A stretch of 12,366 bases of DNA. It comes from an uncultured Collinsella sp. Its GTDB lineage: Bacteria > Actinomycetota > Coriobacteriia > Coriobacteriales > Coriobacteriaceae. The stretch lies in contig URSO01000062.1 in NCBI GenBank assembly GCA_900550415.1, positions 1 to 12,366 of the forward strand. The letters are read 5' to 3'. The translations under genes and the position numbers were made by a program. The notes beneath the pieces were generated by a model. That model was not told where the DNA came from. It made no database searches and saw only the letters and a list, made by a program, of their open reading frames with translations. Below, one piece after another: positions 1-7,606 of the stretch; position 1 is the stretch's first letter, and every line of letters begins with the position of its first letter.

Positions 1-396
1 GGCCCTGCCGGGGCGCGAGGCATAGGGACTACCCACACGAACTCACGAAGGCTCCTTTTTTGTAGCGAGGAGATTTGCAGCCGGTAACATGCAATGTCAT
101 TCAAGTTTCGATGTATGAACATGTCGGCACACGCTGGTTGTGCAGTAATTGACCAATTAGCTCATAACTAATATTTGCAGGTAGATATACTGCCATTCAC
201 GGCGCAATTTTGGCCGTTCACAGATTGAGCGGGTTAAAACAAAATGTTGTACAAACAATGGTAAAGTGTCATTTATCTAGATTTGCTAACGAGTTCACCA
301 GCGTCTTTCCGAAATTTAACCCTCGAAAAACAATGCATAGTTTGAATAATTGTCAAGAAGTTAAGGCAACGCGAAGCAAAACTGACATTGTTAGGC
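1..396. other. AT-rich non-coding leader upstream of the pilus cassette
   Basis: This stretch holds no gene I can support. It is visibly richer in A and T than the rest of the window. The only longer open frame (210-470) lacks a ribosome binding site and a recognisable protein. A T-run at 55-61 follows no convincing hairpin, so I do not call a terminator there. In one frame the first 25 bases end in TAG (reading ...LPGREA-stop), which could be the tail of an upstream gene, but it is too short to judge. Short possible operator sequences are listed separately. Confidence 0.5.
192..221. repeat. Short direct repeat, possible operator
   Basis: GCCATTCAC (192-200) recurs as GCCGTTCAC (213-221) with one mismatch. 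The copies start 21 bp apart, about two helical turns, which would place two bound protein subunits on the same DNA face. Function is inferred only from spacing and from its position upstream of the pilus promoter. Chance is a fair alternative. Confidence 0.25.
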
Positions 397-426
397 TTGC
401 GTTGTTTAAACAAAGAGTAATAATAT
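397..426 (+). promoter_or_regulatory. Candidate sigma70-type promoter of the pilus cassette
   Basis: A -35-like TTGCGT (397-402) is followed after 18 bp by a -10-like TAATAT (421-426), which differs from TATAAT at two internal positions. A transcript starting near 433 would carry a leader of about 80 nt before the adhesin ATG at 514. The spacer contains the perfect palindrome TTGTTTAAACAA (402-413), and a second palindrome, ATATGCATAT (423-432), covers the -10. Both could be regulator sites. The call rests on motif match and position only. Confidence 0.4.
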
Positions 427-491
427 GCATATCGAGCGCGAGCAATTATAAGTCGCGCGCCCAAGTTTGATGGTGAAAGAGCAAGATCGCG

Positions 492-509
492 GTCTCTTGG
501 GGAGGAGAC
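492..509 (+). promoter_or_regulatory. Adhesin ribosome binding site inside a small hairpin
   Basis: GGAGGAG (501-507) lies 6 nt before the ATG at 514 and is a strong Shine-Dalgarno sequence that fixes the adhesin start. GTCTC (492-496) is complementary to GAGAC (505-509), with an 8-nt loop between them. A 5-bp hairpin could therefore partly cover the ribosome binding site. The ribosome site is clear; the hairpin's regulatory meaning is speculative. Confidence 0.6.
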
Positions 510-513
510 ATCG

Positions 514-3500
514 ATGAAAGCGAATTCGGACAAATCTAAGCAGAGTAATAAAGCGACGCGCCGTGTACTGGCAGGCGTTTTGTGCGGAGCTTCCGTATTG
601 AGTCTGGTGCTGTCGCTCGTCATGCCCCCGATCTCGCAGGCCATTGCCAACGATGCCCAGACGGTTGTCGCCGAGGAGTCCGCCGCGGACGAGGGTTCTT
701 TGGGCGATGGTGCCGGTGCAGACAACGACGCGGACAAGGGCGCCGAAGAGCAGAATAGTGACGACGCCGAGTATGGCGAGGGCGAAGGTCTCGACGCGGC
801 GGACCCGTCTGCCGATGGCGCGGAAGCCAAGGGCGCCGCGCAGCCTTCTGGTGATGAAGCGGTTGATGGAGATGGCATCGCTCCCGTTGCGGAGGACGAA
901 ACTAAATACGATATTCATAGTGGGGAAGAGTTAGTTTCTAAGCTTCAGGACAAGAACCTCCGCAATGAGAAAGGCGCCGCTACTTTTAAGCTTGTTGCCG
1001 ACATTGAGTGCAATGGTGAGGTAAAGCTCGAACAAAACAATGAGAACCTTATCGATGTCGTCTTAGATTTAAATGGTCACAAGATTAAGCACACGAGTGC
1101 TGACAAGCCATTATTCGATGTTGCCAACGGCGCAGCTCTTACAATAAAGGATTCTGTGCAGACGGAGGAAAAGGTCAGTAACGGCCAGTCGCTAAATGAT
1201 CAGGGACAGAATTTAACTCGCGCCAATTATGGCAAGGAAGCCAAACTGTCTTACGACAACGATGGCATTCCGACTTGCTTTTCCTACTATGTGACCGAAT
1301 CGTCCCCAAAAGGAACGGGCACAACCGAGTCGCTTGTAGAGCATGGTATTGATATTAAAGGCGCCATTGTGGCTTTCGGCGGTTCAAACAGGCTGAAGCT
1401 CATCAACATCTATGACGGCGGTCATTTCAGTCTTGAGAGCGGCGTGCTCACACAAAAGAAAGACTGCAGTGTCCGAAACCTGGTGTACGCGGAGAACGGC
1501 TCGACCGTCAATATGAACGGCGGTTACGTTTGTGGAGGTTATTGTCCGGACAATGCTGCTGGTGCAGGAATATCTGTCAACAATTCGACTCTTAGCATTT
1601 CTAACGGCGTAATTGCCGGCAACCGCGCTCCTAGTGGCGGCGGTGTATATGCCAATGGGTCTGCAGTCACAGTGACCGGTGGCGTAATCTCCGGTAATAG
1701 CACGCTTGATAGCATTAACGGATTTGGTGGCGGCATCATGGCCGAAGGCGGCAGCGTTGCCGTTTCCGACGGCTACATTACGAACAATTGTTATGCCAAA
1801 TTCTGCGGTCAAGAAGGCAACGGCGACCATGGCGGCGCTGGGCTTGCTGCCAAGAACGGCGCCCATGTCACCATTTCTGGTGGCCAGATTACTGGCAATT
1901 ATTCTGAAGAAGCTGGTGGCGGCGTTTACGTTACCGATGTCGACCGGAATAATCAGTCGTCTCGCTCAGGAATGGCATGGCTGCATATCACGGGAGGAAT
2001 TATTGCCTCTAACGTGAGCTATCGATCTGAAGGTGCCGGCATCCGAGTGGGCCAGATGGTTGACGCGATGATTAACGGCGCTGAAGGCAGTAACGTCTAT
2101 ATCACTAACAATCACTGTATGTCTCGCTATGACTGGGGTGGCGGCGGCATCTTTGTTCAGGGAAACTCAGATCAAGGCAAGGAATATACTGCTGGTAGGC
2201 TATTCATATATAACTCGTACATCAGCGCCAATACAGCTGGCGGCTACGGCGGCGGCGTTGCAGTCTGCCCTACGGGCAAGACGTTGGTAACGAACACTGA
2301 GGGCACGGCAATCTTTGGCAATTCGTCTGCTGGCAATGAGCACAATGCCAAGGATTACAATTCGGCAGATAACAGTGGTAATGATGGTACGCCCCATCTT
2401 TCTAGCGGCGGTCACGGCAAGAATCAAGATATTGATGCCTACAATGACGAAGCCGATGTGTTTCGTAAGAACGGTCATGCCGATTTCTTCCTTGCGGCAA
2501 AGGCTGGCCATCAGGAACCGCTTGCGGCAGTAATCGGCAAGATGCTCGGCGACGGAGACGCCGGGTATTCTGGAAGCAAAGAACTCAGCGAGGCTATCAC
2601 TATCCCTGCCAATGGCGGCGTGAAGATTTATCGGAGCGTCGGTCTGACTTCGAGTGTCGCAGTTGGAAGTGATGCAGCGAAAAATGCGCGGAAAGCTGCC
2701 AGAACTTTCATCACGGGCAACTATTCCTGGGACCATGGCGGCGGCATCATGTCGAATGGCGACTTGTACCTAGGCGTGCCTGCGGATACGTACGTCTACC
2801 CGAGCCTTAAGCTGAAGGCGACCAAGAAGTTGGTCGGCCGTGAGCTTAAGGCTGGGGATTTCACCTTTACGGTCTACCGCAAGGATTCGGGTGATCCTAT
2901 CACTCGCGGGGTATTCAATCCTGACGCTTGCACCGAGGTTGGAACTGCGAGTAATGATAAAAATGGCAACATCACGTTTAACCTTGGTGAACAGTTCGCA
3001 GCGAGCGGTACGGCTGGCACGATTACATATTACCTAGCCGAAAATGCCGGAAAGGTTTCCGGTATCACGTACGACTCTGCCGTGTACGAGATTGTGGTGA
3101 CGGTCGAGGACCACACGACTGTGCTCATGTCTGTTCCGACGCAGAAAGATCCGAACTCGACTAAAGATCTCATAGTTCATAACTACACGATTAATGGCAT
3201 GACTGTAACCAAGCACTCCGGTGATTCAACTAGCGAGCTGCGTCCTGTGCAGGCAGATCCTGACGGCTATTATTTGGTCGCTGGCTCCAATGGCGAAAAG
3301 ACCTTCACCAACGTGTACACTCCGTACGACTCTACCGGCTCCTGGATTCCCAAGGCGACTAAGGTCGTTAAGGGTGGCGAGATGAAGGAGTTTACGCTCG
3401 AGTTTGCGACCAATAAGGATTTCTCGGAGAACGTTCAGAGTGAGTCGACCCAGGCTGGCGGTGACAAGTCGCAGACTCTGTGCTTCAGCGAGATTAAGTA

Positions 3501-3924
3501 CGAACTTAAAGATCTCGACAAGCTCGCGTCTGACTCCACTGGCCGCGGTGCAAACAGGACCTTCACCTATTACGTTCGCGAACAGCAGCCGAGCGCGCTG
3601 TTTACGAACTACAAGTACGACAAGTCGGTCTATCAGATTACGGTCAAGGCAACTGACGACTCTAACGGTAAGATCAACATCTCTGCGACCTACAAGCAGA
3701 TTCAGGATCGTGACGGCAACGAAGTAACTAACGGCACAAACTACGACCTTACCGACGCTTCCACCCCCACCTTCACCAATATCTACTCCACTTCTCTGCC
3801 CTTTTCTGGTATGTCGGGCGTCACGCTGACGTACCTTGCCGGCGCGGCGGTGCTTTGCGCTGCTGCAGCCTGGATGTACATTCGTCGCAAGGCGAATGCG
3901 AAGGGAGGTGAGCGTCGTGAATAA
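514..3924 (+). CDS. LPXTG-type pilus adhesin: beta-helix plus two Spy0128-like isopeptide domains
   Basis: This is a 1136-residue secreted, wall- or pilus-anchored protein, probably the tip adhesin. A Sec signal peptide covers about residues 1-45. An acidic Ala/Asp/Glu/Gly linker runs to about 128. Residues 130-760 form a right-handed beta-helix with repeated GGG turns (GGGVYANG, GGGIMAEGG, GGGVYVTD, GGGVAV, GGGIMSNG), like surface adhesins with Pmp-type or pectate-lyase-like repeats. Two Spy0128-like pilin isopeptide domains follow. Candidate bond residues are K771/E843/N933 (N890 is an alternative Asn) and K950/E1023/N1089. The C-terminus has the sorting signal LPFSG (1095-1099), a hydrophobic segment and the tail RRKANAKGGERRE. 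Ser replaces Thr in the sortase motif. The ATG at 514 is fixed by GGAGGAG. The stop overlaps the next gene by 8 nt. Tip location and ligand are inferred; domain types come from motif recognition, not a search. Confidence 0.87.
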   Translation: MKANSDKSKQSNKATRRVLAGVLCGASVLSLVLSLVMPPISQAIANDAQTVVAEESAADEGSLGDGAGADNDADKGAEEQNSDDAEYGEGEGLDAADPSADGAEAKGAAQPSGDEAVDGDGIAPVAEDETKYDIHSGEELVSKLQDKNLRNEKGAATFKLVADIECNGEVKLEQNNENLIDVVLDLNGHKIKHTSADKPLFDVANGAALTIKDSVQTEEKVSNGQSLNDQGQNLTRANYGKEAKLSYDNDGIPTCFSYYVTESSPKGTGTTESLVEHGIDIKGAIVAFGGSNRLKLINIYDGGHFSLESGVLTQKKDCSVRNLVYAENGSTVNMNGGYVCGGYCPDNAAGAGISVNNSTLSISNGVIAGNRAPSGGGVYANGSAVTVTGGVISGNSTLDSINGFGGGIMAEGGSVAVSDGYITNNCYAKFCGQEGNGDHGGAGLAAKNGAHVTISGGQITGNYSEEAGGGVYVTDVDRNNQSSRSGMAWLHITGGIIASNVSYRSEGAGIRVGQMVDAMINGAEGSNVYITNNHCMSRYDWGGGGIFVQGNSDQGKEYTAGRLFIYNSYISANTAGGYGGGVAVCPTGKTLVTNTEGTAIFGNSSAGNEHNAKDYNSADNSGNDGTPHLSSGGHGKNQDIDAYNDEADVFRKNGHADFFLAAKAGHQEPLAAVIGKMLGDGDAGYSGSKELSEAITIPANGGVKIYRSVGLTSSVAVGSDAAKNARKAARTFITGNYSWDHGGGIMSNGDLYLGVPADTYVYPSLKLKATKKLVGRELKAGDFTFTVYRKDSGDPITRGVFNPDACTEVGTASNDKNGNITFNLGEQFAASGTAGTITYYLAENAGKVSGITYDSAVYEIVVTVEDHTTVLMSVPTQKDPNSTKDLIVHNYTINGMTVTKHSGDSTSELRPVQADPDGYYLVAGSNGEKTFTNVYTPYDSTGSWIPKATKVVKGGEMKEFTLEFATNKDFSENVQSESTQAGGDKSQTLCFSEIKYELKDLDKLASDSTGRGANRTFTYYVREQQPSALFTNYKYDKSVYQITVKATDDSNGKINISATYKQIQDRDGNEVTNGTNYDLTDASTPTFTNIYSTSLPFSGMSGVTLTYLAGAAVLCAAAAWMYIRRKANAKGGERRE
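3903..3911 (+). promoter_or_regulatory. Ribosome binding site that sets the GTG start of the second pilin gene
   Basis: GGGAGGTGA, inside the last codons of the adhesin gene, lies 5-6 nt before GTG at 3917. It matches the anti-Shine-Dalgarno sequence very well. Starting there gives a classical signal peptide (MNKKVCSFPILF...). The in-frame ATG at 3836 would add 27 residues encoded inside the adhesin's membrane segment and has no such site. Because the site lies within the upstream gene, translation of the two is probably coupled. Confidence 0.8.
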
Positions 3925-5584
3925 GAAAGTTTGCTCCTTCCCGATCTTGTTTGCGCTGCTTGCCCTCCTGATCGGCACCTGCGCGGTTGTGTTCCCCGCA
4001 TCCGCGCAGGCCGCGTCGACCTCGACCGGTTCCATCACGGTGGGCGGCACCGTGGCGAGCAGCTACGACGCCTACCAGATCTTTGACGCCCACGTCGTCG
4101 ACGGCGACAACGACGCCAAGATCGCCACTGACCTCGCCTGGGCAAGCGACGCCGTGCGCGACGCCGCGCTGCCTGTGCTGCACAGCGCCGGCATGCCCAA
4201 TTCCCAGACTACCGCGCAGGAAGCTGCCGAGTGGCTCAACGCCGATTCCCACCTTACGAGCGCACTGAGCGCACAGCTCGCTCGTTCCTTCCAGAGCTCT
4301 GGCGCCGCGTCCGTGGCCCTTAACGCGGGCACGGCGGCCGAGCTGCCCTGTGGCTACTGGCTTATCGTCGCCGACGACGACGTCATCGCCCAGGGCGAGG
4401 CCGACGCCGCGCCGATCATGGCCCTGGTCGGCGGCAGCGCCGTCACCGTCAAGCCCAAGGCGGCGACCCCCAAGGTCGCCAAGCACGTGCTGGAGGACAG
4501 CACCGCCGCATGGCAGAAGGCCGCCGACGCCACGGTCGCCGATGACCTGTACTGGCGCCTCTCTGCCACGGTCCCGGCGGGCCTTGCCGCCTACGACACC
4601 TACGCGGTGCAGTTCGTCGACGCTATGAGCACGGGACTCGACCCCTCCAAGGTGGTCGCGAGCATGCGCGTGTACGTGGCGGCGGGCGCGGACGGCGGCT
4701 TCGGCGCCGTCTCGACCGGTAAGGACGGCCGTGCCGGTACCGAGCCCGCGAAGGGCTGGACCGACATCACGGCCCAGTGCGCCACCAAGGTAGCGGCGGA
4801 CGGAACCTTCACTGTGTGCACCAGCGACCTGATCGCCACGCTCGGCGGGGCCGACGCCTTTACCGCGGGCGCCCGCGTGGTCGCCGTGTACAATGCGCCG
4901 CTCAACAGCGCGTGCAACCACGGCATCGCGAAGGGCAACCCCAACGAGGTCTACCTGCGCTACCCGCGTTCTCCCTTTGCCGACCAGTCCGACGACGCTG
5001 GCTTCACCCGCACGCCGAGCGACGATGCGTGCGCTTACACCTGGGATCTCGCGCTCACCAAGCGCGGCAGCGACGGCGACAAGCCGCTGCCCGGGGCGGT
5101 TCTGAGCATCGCCGACGATCGCGGCCGCACGCTGGCGGCCGACGGCACGTGGGATGCGGAGGGCAAGGCCACCGTCACCACGGGTGAGGACGGCCGTGTG
5201 ACCGTCTCGGGCGTGAACTCGGGCAAGCTGGAGGTCCGCGAGCTCAAGGCGCCCAAGGGCTACACTGCCTTCGGGGGCACGCGCTCCGTGACGGTCAAGG
5301 CCGAGGGCCTGGACGTCGACCAGGTGGCCACCGCCAAGCCCAAGCTCACCATCACAGCTGAGTCGCCCCTGCGCGCCGACAGCGCGGACGGGTCGACGGG
5401 CAGCCTGGAGGCGTCGCTCATCAATACGCCTGCCGGCACGCCCCCTAGCATCTTCACCGGAGGCTTTATGCCCTCGACTGGCGATATGGCAATGTTCACC
5501 GCGGCCGCCGTTGCGGTCGTCGGAGCCGCGCTCATCGCGGTCGCGCTCCTGGTCAAGCGGGGATGTGGCAGCCATAAAGATTAG
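3917..5584 (+). CDS. Accessory SpaA/FimA-like pilin with MPSTG sorting signal
   Basis: This is a 555-residue secreted pilin, probably a minor or basal subunit. The signal peptide is residues 1-32 (cleavage near SAQA/AS). Its plan matches the pilin two genes on: an N-terminal D1 domain; a VKPK pilin-like motif with K181 as candidate cross-linking lysine; a D2 fimbrial isopeptide domain (K189, D235, N343); and a CnaB-like domain (K382, E-box E442 in LEVRELKAPKGY, N503). The sorting signal is MPSTG (518-522), then a hydrophobic helix and KRGCGSHKD. Met replaces Leu at the first motif position. Five cysteines lie in the mature extracellular part (145, 288, 301, 333, 372), so disulfides are possible. 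The gene is much GC-richer than either neighbour. The start is GTG, overlapping the adhesin stop. It could instead be a second shaft pilin; the role is inferred from order and from the weak sorting motif. Confidence 0.85.
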   Translation: MNKKVCSFPILFALLALLIGTCAVVFPASAQAASTSTGSITVGGTVASSYDAYQIFDAHVVDGDNDAKIATDLAWASDAVRDAALPVLHSAGMPNSQTTAQEAAEWLNADSHLTSALSAQLARSFQSSGAASVALNAGTAAELPCGYWLIVADDDVIAQGEADAAPIMALVGGSAVTVKPKAATPKVAKHVLEDSTAAWQKAADATVADDLYWRLSATVPAGLAAYDTYAVQFVDAMSTGLDPSKVVASMRVYVAAGADGGFGAVSTGKDGRAGTEPAKGWTDITAQCATKVAADGTFTVCTSDLIATLGGADAFTAGARVVAVYNAPLNSACNHGIAKGNPNEVYLRYPRSPFADQSDDAGFTRTPSDDACAYTWDLALTKRGSDGDKPLPGAVLSIADDRGRTLAADGTWDAEGKATVTTGEDGRVTVSGVNSGKLEVRELKAPKGYTAFGGTRSVTVKAEGLDVDQVATAKPKLTITAESPLRADSADGSTGSLEASLINTPAGTPPSIFTGGFMPSTGDMAMFTAAAVAVVGAALIAVALLVKRGCGSHKD

Positions 5585-5692
5585 CTGGCAGCCCCACAAA
5601 GAGCGGGGCGAGACGTAACAAAGCAGATGCTTAGAAACAGACAGATGATGACCGATTGAATGAGAACCAACCGGAAAACGGATGAAAAGAAG
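5585..5692 (+). other. Intergenic spacer between the two pilin genes
   Basis: This 108-bp gap holds GCCCC (5591-5595) facing GGGGC (5605-5609) with a 9-nt loop, a weak hairpin without a T-run. I see no good promoter. The pilin after it is therefore probably transcribed from upstream, with the hairpin a possible RNA-processing or stability element. An in-frame ATG at 5660 lies inside the gap but has no Shine-Dalgarno sequence. Confidence 0.35.
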
Positions 5693-7393
5693 ATGAACAT
5701 GAACAAGAACATCGCACGCCTTGCAGTGACGGCAGGCCTTACCGCAGCGTTGAGCTTTGGTGGCGTGATGGCCCCGGTCACGATTGCGTTTGCGGCTGAG
5801 GGCGACAACAGCATCACGATCAGCCATGTCACGGGCAACGAGAGCACCAAGTTCAAGGCATACCAGATCTTTAAGGCTGATGTCGTGGATCCTACTGAGG
5901 CGGGGGCGACTGATAAGATCATCTCCAACGTCAAGTGGGCGTTTGATGACCAGGAGATCCAGAAGGCCATCATCGACGCTATTAACGGTTGTCATCTGAA
6001 TCCGCTGAATTCTAATGCCAGTGCACAGGACGTCGCCGACTGGCTAACCGCGAACGCGAAGAACGCCACTAAGGAGACGCGAGTCGGCAAGGATAGCGTT
6101 CTCAATAAAATTGCCAAGGTTGTTAAGGACAAGGTCACGCCGACGGGCAGTTCGTTTAACGCGAATACCCCTTTTGTGCCTGAGAATGCTGCTGATCATA
6201 CTCCCAACACGGGCTATTACCTCTTCCTGACCGATGACACCGCCATTGGCCAGTCGACCGAGAACAAGAAGAACACTGGTACTTCTCCGATTTTTGCTGT
6301 TGTTGGCGGTAGTCCCGTGGTCGTTGCCGAGAAGACCAGTATTCCCACTGTCGACAAACAGGTTCGTGAGGGCGATGCCTGGGAAAAGGTGAGCGACTCT
6401 CAGATTGGTGAGAAAATCGATTATAAGCTGATCGGCACCGTTGCCGATAACATCGACACCTTTGTCACGTACAAATATGAGTTCCAGGATCACCTTTCCG
6501 TTGGATTGGAGGCCGACAAGGATTCCGTTGCTGTGACTATTGACGGCAAGACTGTCCAGCCTGCAGATAACTACAGCGTCCAGGTTACGGATACTAAGGA
6601 CGAGTCCAATAAGGTTACGGGCCATGATCTGACGATTTCCTTCATTGACCTTAAGGCTGCCGCAAAGGCTTCGAACGTCGTCTTGACCAAGCAGTCCAAG
6701 GTTGTGGTGACTTATAAGGCTAGGCTCACTAGCGATGCTGAATACACGGCCACTGGTAACACTAACGAGGTCAAACTTGTCTACTCCAACAATCCCATGA
6801 CTAGTGACACTGGCACCTCTACGCCAAAGGAAGTCACCGACTACGTTTTTGGCCTGGATATTACCAAGGTTGAGGAAGGCAACCAGGATAAAAAACTTGT
6901 CGCCGGCTTTAAGGTCAAGGTTGTTAATAACGGAGATTCTGAATCTGCTGGCAAATGGTTGACAAATAACGGAACCCTTGTCAGGACTGAAGAAGAGGCT
7001 TCTGAGTTTATGACCGATAACGCGAACGGCAAGGTCTTTATCCCTGGTCTCGTTGCCGGTACGTACGAGATTACCGAGACGGCCACTCCTTCGGGTTACG
7101 ACACTATCGCTCCCTTCCGGATTACGGTGACGCCGGCATACAATGCTGGTGGCGAGCTGTCGGGGCTCACTGTTTCCGATACATCCAATATGGTCAACTC
7201 GGAACAGACGAATGAAAGTGTGACTACGACCGAGATCCCCGTCATCATCAAGAACAAGAAGAGCTTCGGCCTCCCGCTCACTGGTCTCAACGGCGTGACC
7301 TTCACTTGGATTGCTGGTGGCGCGGTGCTGTGCATCGGCGTGGCTCACCTCATCCGCAGCCGTAAGCAGGCTGAGGAGTCCGATCAGGAGTAA
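5693..7393 (+). CDS. Major (backbone) pilin, FimA/SpaA type, LPLTG sorting signal
   Basis: This 566-residue protein is the probable pilus shaft subunit. The signal peptide ends near AFA/AE (residues 34/35). D1 contains the shared motif FKAYQIFKADVV. The pilin-motif region reads VVVAEKTSIPTVDKQV, with K214 aligning with the candidate linking lysine of the upstream pilin. D2 has a likely K222-N358 isopeptide assisted by D266. The C-terminal CnaB-like domain has K392, E-box E462 in YEITETATPSGY, and N521. LPLTG (527-531), a hydrophobic segment and the tail RSRKQAEESDQE complete the sorting signal. I start at ATG 5693; ATG 5699 has the better-spaced AGAAG site and would remove two residues, and ATG 5660 is less likely because the signal peptide would gain 11 charged residues. 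Backbone role is inferred from the canonical LPXTG, closeness to the sortase, and family resemblance to FimA/SpaA-class shafts. Confidence 0.87.
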   Translation: MNMNKNIARLAVTAGLTAALSFGGVMAPVTIAFAAEGDNSITISHVTGNESTKFKAYQIFKADVVDPTEAGATDKIISNVKWAFDDQEIQKAIIDAINGCHLNPLNSNASAQDVADWLTANAKNATKETRVGKDSVLNKIAKVVKDKVTPTGSSFNANTPFVPENAADHTPNTGYYLFLTDDTAIGQSTENKKNTGTSPIFAVVGGSPVVVAEKTSIPTVDKQVREGDAWEKVSDSQIGEKIDYKLIGTVADNIDTFVTYKYEFQDHLSVGLEADKDSVAVTIDGKTVQPADNYSVQVTDTKDESNKVTGHDLTISFIDLKAAAKASNVVLTKQSKVVVTYKARLTSDAEYTATGNTNEVKLVYSNNPMTSDTGTSTPKEVTDYVFGLDITKVEEGNQDKKLVAGFKVKVVNNGDSESAGKWLTNNGTLVRTEEEASEFMTDNANGKVFIPGLVAGTYEITETATPSGYDTIAPFRITVTPAYNAGGELSGLTVSDTSNMVNSEQTNESVTTTEIPVIIKNKKSFGLPLTGLNGVTFTWIAGGAVLCIGVAHLIRSRKQAEESDQE

Positions 7394-7497
7394 CGCTCAC
7401 TCACCACCCATCCCTTTGGCAGGTGGGATGTGATGGCCATGAGATTTGCGGACACTTTTCTCGCCCATCCACGTTCTTGCTTTGCCATTCTCTTTTC

Positions 7498-7531
7498 GGG
7501 GCAGACTCCGCACTGGAGTCTGCCCCGTTTT
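7498..7531 (+). terminator. Intrinsic terminator after the pilin genes
   Basis: GGGGCAGACTCC (7498-7509) and GGAGTCTGCCCC (7515-7526) form a perfect 12-bp stem with a 5-nt loop (GCACT), followed by GTTTTGT. This is a textbook rho-independent terminator about 105 bp after the backbone pilin stop. It lies upstream of the sortase gene, so it should lower or separate sortase transcription. The T-run is short, so some read-through is plausible. A weaker 6-bp hairpin (CATCCC 7409-7414 / GGGATG 7425-7430) precedes it. Confidence 0.9.
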
Positions 7532-7560
7532 GTATCTGCGAGCCCGCGCTGCGCTATCCT
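7530..7560 (+). promoter_or_regulatory. Weak candidate promoter for the sortase gene
   Basis: TTGTAT (7530-7535) and TATCCT (7555-7560) resemble -35 and -10 boxes, but the 19-bp spacer is long. I propose it only because the terminator just before it implies that the sortase may need its own start. Read-through from the pilin promoter is the alternative. Confidence 0.22.
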
Positions 7561-7606
7561 GCTTGGTGCAGCTCTCTAGCGTAACCTGACGAAAGTGGTG
7601 TGGCCG

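Noticed and set aside
50..61. T-run resembling the end of an upstream terminator
   Set aside because: No stable hairpin could be found immediately before it on the + strand.
210..470. 86-codon + strand frame in the leader
   Set aside because: No Shine-Dalgarno sequence, no recognisable domain, and it overlaps the candidate promoter.
3821..5995. 724-codon open frame on the - strand across the accessory pilin
   Set aside because: It is antisense to a clear signal-peptide pilin in GC-rich DNA, where long shadow frames are expected. Its translation is low-complexity Arg/Gly/Val/Asp without any recognisable domain.
6044..7348. 434-codon open frame on the - strand across the backbone pilin
   Set aside because: Shadow of the pilin codons; no signal, domain or plausible ribosome site, while the + strand protein has a full pilin architecture.
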